From a virus, in IMG/VR virus record IMGVR_UViG_3300032173_000003, positions 23,021 through 87,020 of that record: a stretch of DNA of 64,000 bases. One strand, given 5' to 3'. Below the pieces are notes generated by a model. The model made no database searches. It saw only the letters and a program-made list of their open reading frames with translations, and was not told where the DNA came from. The position numbers were made by a program, and so were the translations under genes. Shown here piece by piece: positions 30,970-38,819 of this stretch (position 1 is its first letter; every line of letters begins with the position of its first letter).

Positions 30970-31122
30970 TCAGTTCCGAGCAACTTTTTTATACAAAAAA
31001 GCAAGCAACCCGATAGATAGAGTTCCCAGCATTGCAATGAACAGGGTGTCCACGACAACATTGGGGAAAACTACCGGGTCGCCTGCGGTATTGGCTGGAA
31101 GTCCAGGTTGGTGGCTAGTCAT
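30970..31122 (-). CDS. Small membrane protein
   Basis: 50 residues, one membrane helix (LFIAMLGTLSIGLLAFLY) followed by basic KKVARN. Follows the consensus promoter at 31147-31174. Function unknown. Confidence 0.55.
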   Translation of the reverse strand: MTSHQPGLPANTAGDPVVFPNVVVDTLFIAMLGTLSIGLLAFLYKKVARN

Positions 31123-31146
31123 GGGGGTTCCTTGCGGTTCCCACTT

Positions 31147-31174
31147 ATTATAGCACGTTTTACCTGTAAGTCAA
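31147..31174 (-). promoter_or_regulatory. Consensus promoter
   Basis: Minus strand: TTGACT, 16 nt, TATAAT with TGC. Confidence 0.85.
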
Positions 31175-31212
31175 CCTGCCCTATTGTAGGTTGTTTGCCA
31201 TAAGGTGAACTT

Positions 31213-31238
31213 GGTGGGGAGTCGTTGTCAACTCCCCA
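31213..31238 (-). terminator. Hairpin after pstS
   Basis: GGGGAGT/ACTCCCC stem with an 8-nt loop, 10 nt past the pstS stop. No clear U-tract, so terminator function is uncertain. Confidence 0.45.
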
Positions 31239-31247
31239 ACACTAACA

Positions 31248-32213
31248 TCAGTTTCCGATACGCTTCACAGCAATCCTCGATTTATTGAGAATGCTACCGG
31301 CAAGGGGAACATAACCCAAGTCATCAGCAATCATTTGTGCCTTTGCGCTCAGAGCATAATTAAGTGCCTGTTGAATATCACTTGCTTTCCTAGCACCATT
31401 TCCGGTCTTATAGGCAAGAACCCAAGTCAGAGTAGAAATAGGATAAGCACCAGAAGCAGAAGGGTTGGGATTTTCTCCAGCAAGGTTACTATCAAGTGTA
31501 ATACTATTCAGAGCAATAGCACCAGATTTAGCATTAGGAAGAACAAACTGTCCTGCTTTGTTTTGAATTGCTGCTGCTTGGAGTTTGTTTGCTTTTACGA
31601 ACCCAGTATTCACATAACCAATAGAACCAGGAGTAGTCTTAACAGTACCAGAAACACCTTCGTTACCTTTGCCACCAATGCCAACAGGCCATTTTACTGA
31701 CTTACCAACTCCAGGTTTCCAACCACCAAAAGCATCCAGAGAATTAGTGAATGCAAAAGTAGTTCCAGAACCATCAGAACGATGAACAACGGTCATAGGA
31801 CCTGCAGCACATCCAAGTGCTTTCCAATCCTTGATGCGACCGGAGAATACATCCACAGTTTGCTTCTGAGTGAGTTTCAGAGTGCATCCTGGTTTGTTAT
31901 AAGCAATCGCAATCGTTCCACCTACCATCGGGATTTGAACGACACCACGCTTTACTTTACTTGCCTCTTTTGACGAAATAGGTTCATCAGTTGCACCGAA
32001 ATCAACAGTTCCTGCGACATGCTGACGGACACCAGCACCAGAGCCAACGGACTGGTAATTCACACGGTTTCCAGACGATTGTGCATAATCTTGGAACCAA
32101 CGCTGATAGATTGGTGCCGGGAAGGTTGCACCAGCACCGTTCAGAGCAGGTCCAGCAAGTGTTGCTACAGGAGCAGCAACCATACCTGCAACAATAAGAT
32201 TTTTAAGTTTCAT
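31248..32213 (-). CDS. pstS: Phosphate ABC transporter substrate-binding protein PstS
   Basis: 321 residues. Signal peptide MKLKNLIVAGMVAAPVATLA, then GAGATFPAPIYQRWF, YQSVGSGAGVRQHVAGTVDF and HRSDGSGTTFAF, the phosphate-binding loops of PstS. It would bind phosphate in the periplasm for the host Pst transporter. Cyanophages are known to carry pstS as an auxiliary metabolic gene. Codon use resembles host genes. PHO-box-like repeats lie about 45-65 nt upstream, suggesting control by host PhoB. Confidence 0.97.
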   Translation of the reverse strand: MKLKNLIVAGMVAAPVATLAGPALNGAGATFPAPIYQRWFQDYAQSSGNRVNYQSVGSGAGVRQHVAGTVDFGATDEPISSKEASKVKRGVVQIPMVGGTIAIAYNKPGCTLKLTQKQTVDVFSGRIKDWKALGCAAGPMTVVHRSDGSGTTFAFTNSLDAFGGWKPGVGKSVKWPVGIGGKGNEGVSGTVKTTPGSIGYVNTGFVKANKLQAAAIQNKAGQFVLPNAKSGAIALNSITLDSNLAGENPNPSASGAYPISTLTWVLAYKTGNGARKASDIQQALNYALSAKAQMIADDLGYVPLAGSILNKSRIAVKRIGN

Positions 32214-32254
32214 AAAAAGTGAATAACTACAGAGTAATTGTAATGTAAGAAAGA

Positions 32255-32281
32255 ACTAAAGTCCACTAAGATTTGGTTAAG
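32255..32281 (-). promoter_or_regulatory. PHO-box-like repeat upstream of pstS
   Basis: Minus strand: CTTAACC and CTTAGTG start 11 nt apart, with a weaker CTTTAGT after 9 nt. Cyanobacterial PHO boxes are CTTAACC-type repeats at 11-nt spacing. A TACAAT-like -10 follows near 32240. Confidence 0.65.
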
Positions 32282-32316
32282 ACAAAAAAAAAGCACCCAA
32301 AGAATGGGTGCTTCTA
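32282..32316 (-). terminator. Rho-independent terminator after the porin gene
   Basis: GCACCC-ATTCTTT-GGGTGC stem-loop followed by nine T on the minus strand. Confidence 0.92.
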
Positions 32317-32336
32317 CTCATATTATGAGTTGTTTA

Positions 32337-33815
32337 TCAGAAGGTGAACTTGGTTTGGATTACACCACCCCACTTGTTGGAATCTTGATAACGCTGATTG
32401 TTGTCAACGTAGAAGAGAGCGGGGGTGATGCTGATGTTATCGGTGACTTGGAACTTGTAGAAGAACTCAAGCATCGTAGCATCACTTACACCAGCGGTTT
32501 CGGCAGAAGGTGCTTGTCCAACGGCAATACCAGCGGCATTACCAGCAACAAAAGCATCTTGCCACTGAAGACCAACAAACCACGAATCAGAGTCCGTAGC
32601 ATCGGTAGCGCCAACAGTACCACTGACAAAGTTATAACCATAACCAGCCGAGATAGAAGGAATGAATCCACTCTCGGAAGGTTGCCAGTAAGCGTTCAGA
32701 GCAACGGCATTGGATTCTTGACCATTAACCAGAGCACCATTGGCACCAAGGATACCGTTGTAAGAACGAGGACGGGTGCCCTCAGAACCGTAACGATAGC
32801 CTACACCAACACCCCAGTTAGGGGCCTTATAGCCAACCTGAGCAAGGAAGTTCAGAGCACCATCAGAATCAAAGACACCGGTTTCACTGTCGTCACCGTT
32901 TTGGGCAACATAGATTAGACCAGCAACGATTCCGTTTTTACCGACATACTGAGCACCGACACCAGCACCAGTTGCCTTGTTATAGACACCAGGAGCACCA
33001 GCAACGGCAAAGAAGTCAAGGATTTCCGACTTATATGCGGAAGGAACCCATGCCATCTCAGTGTTACGAACCAAAGGACCAGCAGTCAGAGTTACACCCT
33101 TAGAGACTGGGAACTGATAGTAAAGACGATCAATCTCTACAGAGCTATCGGTAGATTCTGCCTTATCAAGTTTGAACAAAGAAGAACTGGAACCGAATGG
33201 ATCGCTGCTGAAATTACCAGAGCGGAGACGGGTACGAAGCAAATCCTTGCCTGTGAATGAAGTATCAAAGTTCAGACGGAGATCATAGTTAAATGCGGTG
33301 TTGCCAACGTTTCCACCATCATTTGTTTCTAGACCAGGAACTCCACCAAGGACGAAGGTTGCTTCACCTTTGAGTTTGGTTGTGGTTGAGAATTGAGTTG
33401 CCTCAAGTTGCCCAACCTTTGCATCAAGACCATCTACACGGGCAGTAAGAACAGTAAGTTCCGTCTTGAATTCTTTCAGCAGACGCTGAAGTTCATCTGT
33501 AGTTTCAGTCACACGGTCCAAGCAAGCATTTAGAAGTGCTGCTGCTTCGTAACGGGTCATTGCCTGACCACCGACGAAGGTGCCATTAGGATATCCAGCA
33601 ACACAACCATAACGTTGTACCAGATTTTCCAGCGCCTGATATGCCCAATCCGTAGGACGGACATCAGAGAATTGAGTAATACTCGTGACCTGATCCAAGG
33701 GACCTTGGGAGTATTGGTTAACTGCGTTGAGGTTGAGTTCTGAGGCAGAAGCTCCGATGGGGGCTGCTACGCTCAGTGCCGCAACACTGAAGCCAATAAA
33801 AGAGTTGAGTTTCAT
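32337..33815 (-). CDS. Cyanobacterial SLH-domain porin (iron-uptake-porin type)
   Basis: 492 residues. Signal peptide MKLNSFIGFSVAALSVAAPI then ASA. Residues about 50-110 hold an SLH domain (FSDVRPTDWAYQALENLVQR, GQAMTRYEAAALL); residues 115-145 are a coiled coil (DELQRLLKEFKTELTVL); the rest is a beta-barrel with alternating strands ending VIQTKFTF, with the terminal Phe typical of outer-membrane proteins. Such porins belong to cyanobacterial outer membranes and are named iron-uptake porins. Presence in a phage suggests changing host nutrient uptake or masking a receptor. Followed by a strong terminator. Confidence 0.95.
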   Translation of the reverse strand: MKLNSFIGFSVAALSVAAPIGASASELNLNAVNQYSQGPLDQVTSITQFSDVRPTDWAYQALENLVQRYGCVAGYPNGTFVGGQAMTRYEAAALLNACLDRVTETTDELQRLLKEFKTELTVLTARVDGLDAKVGQLEATQFSTTTKLKGEATFVLGGVPGLETNDGGNVGNTAFNYDLRLNFDTSFTGKDLLRTRLRSGNFSSDPFGSSSSLFKLDKAESTDSSVEIDRLYYQFPVSKGVTLTAGPLVRNTEMAWVPSAYKSEILDFFAVAGAPGVYNKATGAGVGAQYVGKNGIVAGLIYVAQNGDDSETGVFDSDGALNFLAQVGYKAPNWGVGVGYRYGSEGTRPRSYNGILGANGALVNGQESNAVALNAYWQPSESGFIPSISAGYGYNFVSGTVGATDATDSDSWFVGLQWQDAFVAGNAAGIAVGQAPSAETAGVSDATMLEFFYKFQVTDNISITPALFYVDNNQRYQDSNKWGGVIQTKFTF

Positions 33816-33841
33816 GCTCTATAGTAAGTTTTCTGTACAGT

Positions 33842-33862
33842 CCCCTAATAGAGTTTTAGGGG
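33842..33862 (-). other. Hairpin between tRNA-Gly and the porin gene
   Basis: CCCCTAA/TTAGGGG stem with 7-nt loop. It may end or process the tRNA transcript; there is no long U-tract. Confidence 0.5.
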
Positions 33863-33864
33863 GA

Positions 33865-33936
33865 AGCGGATGATCGGATTCGAACCGACGACGTTTAGCT
33901 TGGGAAGCTAACATTCTACCACTGAATTACACCCGC
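33865..33936 (-). tRNA. tRNA-Gly (CCC)
   Basis: Acceptor GCGGGTG/CATCCGC, anticodon stem TTAGC/GCTAA with loop TTCCCAA, T-arm GTCGG-TTCGAAT. Confidence 0.95.
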
Positions 33937-34121
33937 ATTGTTTGATTTAGGTTCTTGACCCGGATTCCAACGTCTTGGGTTTCTTCCTCACTCATGGAAT
34001 ACCACAGGGTGTCAAGCTGGTCAAGTAAAGCATCTTCGTTGAAGGAATCTCCGAGTCTTCGAAACTCCAAACACTGGCCTAGTCTTGGCCAGTATTGATA
34101 AACTTTGTTTGTATCATACAT
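33927..34121 (-). CDS. Hypothetical small protein
   Basis: 64 residues from the ATG at 34121; helical (DQLDTLWYSMSEEETQDVGI). Its end overlaps the tRNA-Gly acceptor by 10 nt. Not recognised. Confidence 0.5.
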   Translation of the reverse strand: MYDTNKVYQYWPRLGQCLEFRRLGDSFNEDALLDQLDTLWYSMSEEETQDVGIRVKNLNQTMRV

Positions 34122-34199
34122 TGGAATCACCCTTGAAGATGTTCAACCAGGTTAGTGTAAGCAGGAACATAATAACGCAATCAAGTATGAGAAGTTTCG

Positions 34200-34562
34200 T
34201 CACAGGCGATAGATACAAACATTTGCAAGATCGCTAACGGTAAGACCGAGGCGACTAGCTGCACCGTGAGCGAGGTCAATGATTCGGCCACCGTAGTAAG
34301 GGCCCCTATCGGTAATTTTTACTGAGGCGACCCTACCATTATCTCGGTTTACGACTTTAACCCAGGAACCTAGGGGCAGGTACGGGTGGGCAGCAGTCAT
34401 TGTCCATTTGCGTAGTACCTCGCCGTTAGCGGTCAGGTTCCCGTAAAGACCGGGACCATACCAACTTGCTTGACCACAAACTTTTGCATGAGCTGGGTTG
34501 GTCCCCAAGACCAAAGTTCCAGCAATGCAGATTGGGGCAATAACGTTTTTAAAGAATTTCAT
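34200..34562 (-). CDS. RlpA-like secreted double-psi beta-barrel protein
   Basis: 120 residues. Signal peptide MKFFKNVIAPICIAGTLVLG then PAHA. The mature part is one RlpA-type domain: ASWYGPGLYGNLTANGEVL, MTAAHPYLPLGSWVKVVN, VKITDRGPYYGGRIIDLAHG and AASRLGL. RlpA proteins are septal lytic transglycosylases acting on denuded glycan strands. A role beside the lysozyme encoded next to it, in lysis or wall remodelling, is likely. Confidence 0.88.
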   Translation of the reverse strand: MKFFKNVIAPICIAGTLVLGTNPAHAKVCGQASWYGPGLYGNLTANGEVLRKWTMTAAHPYLPLGSWVKVVNRDNGRVASVKITDRGPYYGGRIIDLAHGAASRLGLTVSDLANVCIYRL

Positions 34563-34646
34563 GTAATGAGTAAAGAATCAACAATCACGGCTCTGCTTGG
34601 CTACCCAAGTTGGCCTCATTATAGGTGACCTGGTTGGGGTAGTAAA

Positions 34647-34662
34647 GGGCGGTTGCCCGCCC
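34647..34662 (-). terminator. Hairpin between lysozyme and RlpA-like genes
   Basis: GGGCGG/CCGCCC stem followed on the minus strand by TTTACT; weak U-tract. Confidence 0.55.
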
Positions 34663-34678
34663 CCGTTGAAGTTGTTAG

Positions 34679-35389
34679 TTAAGCCCTTGGGGCGACTGGC
34701 TTTTTCAGGTTTTCGCAATTTTCAGAATTACTGAAATTTGATGAAACTTGAAATTCAGTGTCGGTTTTAGGGCACACTCTCACAACCTCCACTGGCTGTG
34801 ACACCATCCTACGAGCATAGCTATGGGCGTAGGAAGTCCTAGCTCCCTTTACCCCCCAGCCAAGCCAGCTATAGGAATAGTTCATGTAGCGATCAATGGA
34901 TTTACCCGGTGTTTTCAGTAAGCCTTCGATCCGCTTCCACTGAGGCTCTGTAACAATGTAGCTTAGTTGAGCTTCAAGAGTGGAAGGGTCCTTTTTAATC
35001 GACCTAGCATGATACCCCAGGCCGTTATAGCGGTCAGAGGAAGTGAACTGAATTAGACCGTATCCGCCACGACGGCAACCGGAATAACTTGTCCGAGCGC
35101 CACCTTCGCAGATGTTAGGTACGAAAGTTGACTCTTGTTTAATATTGCCCATAACTGTGGCAATAGCATTTTTGTCTTTGATTCCCCTCTCTTGAAGGAA
35201 AGCCAAAGTACGATTCTCGTTTTCATTACAACCTTTGCAAATGAAGCGTGAGTCTTTAGTTGGTTCTGGAACAATCTCTAGGATCGCGACTTGCTCAGGT
35301 TTGTTGCTACCGGAAGCAAGAGGTTGGGTCGAAGCGGTTGCAGCAGCCCCAAGTAGGGAAACAGCCACAAGTGTAGTAAGGCTAAGCAT
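34679..35389 (-). CDS. Secreted phage lysozyme (Phage_lysozyme2-like)
   Basis: 236 residues with an N-terminal signal peptide (SLTTLVAVSLLGAAATAS). The catalytic domain has AIATVMGNIKQESTFVPNIC with the likely catalytic Glu, GGYGLIQFTSSDRYNGLGYH, and MNYSYSWLGWG, as in tail or endolysin-type muramidases. Export by signal peptide would make a signal-arrest style endolysin possible. Last gene of a transcript with an unusually long structured leader. Confidence 0.82.
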   Translation of the reverse strand: MLSLTTLVAVSLLGAAATASTQPLASGSNKPEQVAILEIVPEPTKDSRFICKGCNENENRTLAFLQERGIKDKNAIATVMGNIKQESTFVPNICEGGARTSYSGCRRGGYGLIQFTSSDRYNGLGYHARSIKKDPSTLEAQLSYIVTEPQWKRIEGLLKTPGKSIDRYMNYSYSWLGWGVKGARTSYAHSYARRMVSQPVEVVRVCPKTDTEFQVSSNFSNSENCENLKKPVAPRA

Positions 35390-35394
35390 TTAGT

Positions 35395-35560
35395 TAAGTA
35401 GAAATCGACATCCGTATAGAGAGCGGTCACTCACCTGTTTCAAGGTGCATTTCTCCACGGCACATTTATTTAAGAGCACAATATTAGGCTCCGAGAATCC
35501 TTCTGCTTAGCAGAAGCCCCCTCATAAAGGGTGTCTTACCTTCGGAAAGGTGGACCGAAC
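35395..35560 (-). promoter_or_regulatory. Long structured 5' leader of the lysozyme gene
   Basis: About 170 nt between promoter and ATG, with hairpin CTTCTGC-TAA-GCAGAAG, a CACC...GGTG pairing and others. Most genes here have leaders under 50 nt. Could be a regulatory element; no known riboswitch recognised. Confidence 0.5.
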
Positions 35561-35568
35561 TCGCCCTT

Positions 35569-35596
35569 ATTATAGCACGTTAGAGTCGGTTGTAAA
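35569..35596 (-). promoter_or_regulatory. Promoter of the lysozyme gene
   Basis: Minus strand: TTTACA, 16 nt, TATAAT with TGC. Confidence 0.85.
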
Positions 35597-35642
35597 TCCA
35601 GAATCAATGGGGATGCCTTTACCAAACTATCAACTACCCTTA

Positions 35643-35846
35643 TCACTTAAGGTTGTCATCGATGTTGTTAAGCCAAAGCCAGTCCTCTGGCTTTTTAGCC
35701 ATGACTGCCTGGCTCTCAAAAAGCTGGCCAATCATGTCCCTTTCTTCTCCTTTGGCCAGGTGGTAGAGTTTGCGGGCCGCCAAGCACCGCTTCCTGCTAA
35801 ACTCATTGGTTCTAAGGATTTCTGAAGCCTTGTCGAATAGTTTCAT
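35643..35846 (-). CDS. Hypothetical small protein
   Basis: 67 residues, basic and helical. Overlaps the HExxH protein gene by 4 nt, so in its operon. Not recognised. Confidence 0.55.
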   Translation of the reverse strand: MKLFDKASEILRTNEFSRKRCLAARKLYHLAKGEERDMIGQLFESQAVMAKKPEDWLWLNNIDDNLK

Positions 35847-37150
35847 TTCATGCCCTCGTTAGTTCCGGCATTAGGTAATGCTTTGTCCACTGTCTCTTTT
35901 ACCCAGTTGTACAAAGGTTCATCGTGGTCTCTTAAGGCTTTAGGGTTGAATGTGTAGGCCACATATGCCTCAGCAAAGGTTTCAAGTTTAGACTCATGGG
36001 CATAGCGGGTTATCCCTGGTGCTAAACCTCTTGTCACGGACGGGCTGTTTTTCGGAGGATCTGACACACCACCCCTGAACTGGATTTGATGACCTACCTC
36101 GTGTACGTAGTTCATCAGTATCCTGTCATTTCCCCTCTCCCCTCTTTTCCCGGAGAAGGTAAAGGTATCTTTATCTAGAGTGGCAATGTCAGTAGATTCA
36201 TTCGCTTTACCCCGCATATCGATCACGCTGGCCACTCTAGATTGAAGTCTGGCTGAGTCTATCTTCTGAGATCTTGAGTAAGGAGTATCCCTATCCACTT
36301 TATTGTCGGCCATAAGAATTAATCGGCCCCCAGGGTTTGTACTCGCTCCAGACCCCGGACTTACAGCCACTACGTCTGCAAAAACTCTAAGCATGGAAGA
36401 TATCTTAGTGGCTGCATTCAGCCTTTTCCTCTCCAGGGATTCTAAAGAATACTCTTGGTCTTCTGTCTTCCACCCCCTCTTCTGCCTCATTTTTATGTTT
36501 TTTATGAGCTTTAGTTGTTCGAGCTTATACTCTCTGTTATGCTCTTTCCAGGACCTAATTCCACCTTTCACCTCCTCCATTGCCTTTGAGAAACTATTTG
36601 ACCAGGATGTATATATTCCGAGAGTTTTGCCCCAAGTTACAAAGTCTATGGACTTGTCCAACATCTCCAGGTACCTACTTGACTGAACCCACCTAGGAAT
36701 CCCCCCACCTTTAAAAGGTGCGTCATTACTGTTTGTACTCACGAATAAAACTTGTTTGTCATCTACAACAAACTTCCTCAACTTGTCGATGTTTTCTCTG
36801 GCCTCCCCAGTTAGGCCCTCAGCCGCTTGGTTCACCATGTTAGCTAAATCCTTACCTGTAAAACTCCTGCCGGGGACCTGAAAAGAATTTTCCTCTAAAT
36901 GTTTAGAGAAGTTAGTAGATAGCTTATCACCTTTGATACTCTTTCTAGAAGACACCATGATAGATGTTTTCTTTAAGGCAGATGACACGGGGTCAGCCAG
37001 CTCTACAGCACATATTTCATGTCTGGCAATGCAGGTAGCTCCGCACGACTTCCCTATCTTACACTTTTTCTTTACCCCTCGCAAAGAAGATAATCTTTTG
37101 GCCTGGGCTCGCTTAGCCTTCTTAATCCTTCGTCTTAGGTCACCATTCAT
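35843..37150 (-). CDS. Putative HExxH zinc metalloprotease with Cys-rich N-terminus
   Basis: 435 residues. HEVGHQIQ near 350 is an HExxH zinc motif, and ESKLETFAEAYVAYTF about 40 residues later supplies a gluzincin-like third ligand Glu. The basic N-terminus carries CKIGKSCGATCIARHEICAV, a four-Cys cluster I associate with cyanobacterial phage proteins. Middle part Lys-rich and helical. Could be a virion-associated protease or toxin-like effector; target unknown. Confidence 0.7.
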   Translation of the reverse strand: MNGDLRRRIKKAKRAQAKRLSSLRGVKKKCKIGKSCGATCIARHEICAVELADPVSSALKKTSIMVSSRKSIKGDKLSTNFSKHLEENSFQVPGRSFTGKDLANMVNQAAEGLTGEARENIDKLRKFVVDDKQVLFVSTNSNDAPFKGGGIPRWVQSSRYLEMLDKSIDFVTWGKTLGIYTSWSNSFSKAMEEVKGGIRSWKEHNREYKLEQLKLIKNIKMRQKRGWKTEDQEYSLESLERKRLNAATKISSMLRVFADVVAVSPGSGASTNPGGRLILMADNKVDRDTPYSRSQKIDSARLQSRVASVIDMRGKANESTDIATLDKDTFTFSGKRGERGNDRILMNYVHEVGHQIQFRGGVSDPPKNSPSVTRGLAPGITRYAHESKLETFAEAYVAYTFNPKALRDHDEPLYNWVKETVDKALPNAGTNEGMK

Positions 37151-37199
37151 TGTGCATCGCCCACGGGGGCACAGGATGTAGTAAAGATTATTACCCCCA

Positions 37200-37418
37200 T
37201 CAAAAGGTAGGTTCGTGTTTCCAGCATAGGGCTGGATGATCTTTGCAATATTTCCTGAATGCGTCTTTTACGGCCTGCCACTCTTCCTTATTTGCAGGTC
37301 TACCTAAAGCAGCAGCAGCCTGAGGTATATTCCACTTTGCTGTGAATAGTTTCCCCATAACTTCTCCGTAACTGCTATCTGGCATGGTGCCGATGTAACC
37401 AAAACCAGTCTTACCCAA
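37200..37418 (-). CDS. Hypothetical small protein
   Basis: 72 residues (start may be the second ATG at 37385). AAAALGRPANKEEWQAVKDA suggests a helical DNA- or protein-binding unit. Overlaps the Pth2-like gene by 8 nt. Confidence 0.5.
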   Translation of the reverse strand: MGKTGFGYIGTMPDSSYGEVMGKLFTAKWNIPQAAAALGRPANKEEWQAVKDAFRKYCKDHPALCWKHEPTF

Positions 37419-37782
37419 AAAGACTTACGAGGCGGCGGATGAATGTGAACAAACCCCAAGCAGGCTCGCACTTCCACAGGGGCAAGTGGGAGAGTAGAAA
37501 GCGCTTCCCCTCCGGAACCACACAAGCGAGGGCACTAGGGTTATAGCCGTAGTAGTCAGGGTCGTGGAACTCTTCTGCGTGGACTCCGTGAGCCTTGAGC
37601 ATACTGTACAGGTGCAGAAGTTCGGCCCTGTCCTCCACAGTAATCCAAACGAAGTTGACATTCGGGTCTAGTGGCCCTTCGTTAGTATTAAACCAGTGGC
37701 AGTATTTGACTTGGGCGTGTGCCCCCTGAATAGCTTGTTGGTGTACAGGGAGGTCCCTGCGAGAGATTGCGTAGAAGTACAT
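37411..37782 (-). CDS. Pth2-like protein (peptidyl-tRNA hydrolase fold)
   Basis: 123 residues: ISRRDLPVHQQAIQGAHAQV, VWITVEDRAELLHLYSMLKA, VHAEEFHDPDYYGYNPSALA then FLLSHLPLW. The pattern (R-D-L near the start, QGAHA, late substrate loop) resembles PTH2-fold proteins of phages. Pth2 frees tRNA from stalled peptidyl-tRNA. Catalytic residues of archaeal Pth2 are only partly conserved, so activity is uncertain. Confidence 0.6.
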   Translation of the reverse strand: MYFYAISRRDLPVHQQAIQGAHAQVKYCHWFNTNEGPLDPNVNFVWITVEDRAELLHLYSMLKAHGVHAEEFHDPDYYGYNPSALACVVPEGKRFLLSHLPLWKCEPAWGLFTFIRRLVSLFG

Positions 37783-37804
37783 TTTTTGTATAGGCTAGGT
37801 GGGA

Positions 37805-38155
37805 TTAAATACGGTTCAATCTTGTGGCAACCTCTGAAGCATCATTTGCAGCATCATCGACCTTTTGCCTTAACTCGATTATAATGTTTGCAATGTTGTT
37901 ATAAATTGCCCTTTCACTGCGGCTCAGGCCATCCCAACACCCCTCACATTCACCACCCTCTGTGACTTCTGACCCGTTGAAAATTTCCCTGAGGACTTGG
38001 TGGGTGTTCCAATTTTTTAAGTGGTCATAGTAGTCTTCTGGTTTTTTGAAATCAAGCCAAGACAAGCACTCGTAGTCAAGGGGTCCAAACTCTGAAGAAA
38101 GTTTCTTAAGTTTTGTCTTGCCAGAAGGTTTTAGTAGTTTAGGGTCGATTTCCAC
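37805..38155 (-). CDS. Hypothetical protein
   Basis: 116 residues; CEGC pair in the middle and a helical C-terminus (IANIIIELRQKVDDAANDAS). Not recognised. Confidence 0.55.
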   Translation of the reverse strand: MEIDPKLLKPSGKTKLKKLSSEFGPLDYECLSWLDFKKPEDYYDHLKNWNTHQVLREIFNGSEVTEGGECEGCWDGLSRSERAIYNNIANIIIELRQKVDDAANDASEVATRLNRI

Positions 38156-38188
38156 GGTTTACCATTGAGTCATAGACAGTTAAAGCAA

Positions 38189-38206
38189 AGGGGCCGAAGC
38201 CCCCGT
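38189..38206 (-). terminator. Rho-independent terminator-like hairpin
   Basis: Minus strand GGGGGC-TTCG-GCCCC (stable UUCG tetraloop) followed by TTTGCTTT. Confidence 0.75.
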
Positions 38207-38229
38207 GCAATGAGTCAGAGTGCGGTTGC

Positions 38230-38373
38230 TCAAACGGCAACGGCAATCCTCTCGAATTTGACGATTTTGTTAGCGTCTATTTTGTGCTTATGCAAGCGGC
38301 TTTCAGTGATTGGCTTGCTGTCGGTCGATTCCAGAGCGGACCCGTGGTGGAGAGGTGGGATTCTAACCCACAT
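38230..38373 (-). CDS. Possible small basic protein
   Basis: 47-codon frame; the second part (SRLHKHKIDANKIVKFERIA) reads like protein, but the first codons overlap the T-arm of a tRNA-like element, so start and reality are doubtful. Confidence 0.35.
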   Translation of the reverse strand: MWVRIPPLHHGSALESTDSKPITESRLHKHKIDANKIVKFERIAVAV

Positions 38374-38423
38374 TAGACCTTTCCCCATGAGTAATAGTGA
38401 GGGAGAGCGGTCTAAGTTCTCTC
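38350..38423 (-). ncRNA. tRNA-like element without D-arm
   Basis: GAGAG/CTCTC closing stem, T-arm GTGGG-TTAGAAT-CCCAC (Cys-56 position changed to A) and a 7-bp helix TTAGACC/GGTCTAA enclosing about 29 nt. No D-arm and no readable anticodon. Confidence 0.45.
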
Positions 38424-38426
38424 AAT

Positions 38427-38482
38427 GGATCCGAGGCGATTCGAACGCCTGTGTCGCTCAGTAGTTACAATCACCTACACCC
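38427..38482 (-). ncRNA. tRNA 3'-half-like element
   Basis: A perfect T-arm AGGCG-TTCGAAT-CGCCT and 3' strand CGGATCC, preceded only by a short GTAG/CTAC hairpin. No matching 5' acceptor strand or D-arm within 100 nt. Confidence 0.45.
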
Positions 38483-38551
38483 AGTTTATAGCCATATGGT
38501 AGGGCTTTACTTCACGGTTTGTAAGCTAACCAGGTACGATAGATTGGCCCA

Positions 38552-38731
38552 TCATGCTGACGTCATCCAACCCATGGGATGACCTTGTGAGTTGACCGTC
38601 TGGTACACTCGGTGACCTTTCCAGAGCAGTGCAGTTTTGTACTCGTCAGAGAAACGGCGCGGGTCTAGGATGTGGTTTTCGGCTCGTCGGACAGCACAGG
38701 CTGCCAGGTTGATTTTGCTGAAATCAGTCAT
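38552..38731 (-). CDS. Hypothetical small protein
   Basis: 59 residues from the ATG at 38731, after the promoter. MTDFSKINLAACAVRRAENH at the start. Not recognised. Confidence 0.5.
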   Translation of the reverse strand: MTDFSKINLAACAVRRAENHILDPRRFSDEYKTALLWKGHRVYQTVNSQGHPMGWMTSA

Positions 38732-38791
38732 TGGGTGATTGCCTATCAAAGGTGAGTCAGGGGGACCGGATGGCATCCCCCGTGCCCCACC

Positions 38792-38819
38792 ATCATAGCA
38801 CGTTGGGACCCGAAGTCAA
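38792..38819 (-). promoter_or_regulatory. Promoter
   Basis: Minus strand: TTGACT, 16 nt, TATGAT with TGC. Confidence 0.75.

Noticed and set aside
31248-33815. Host chromosome fragment rather than phage DNA
   Set aside because: pstS and porin sit on the same strand among phage-type small genes and promoters, and pstS is a known cyanophage gene; still, read depth should be checked.
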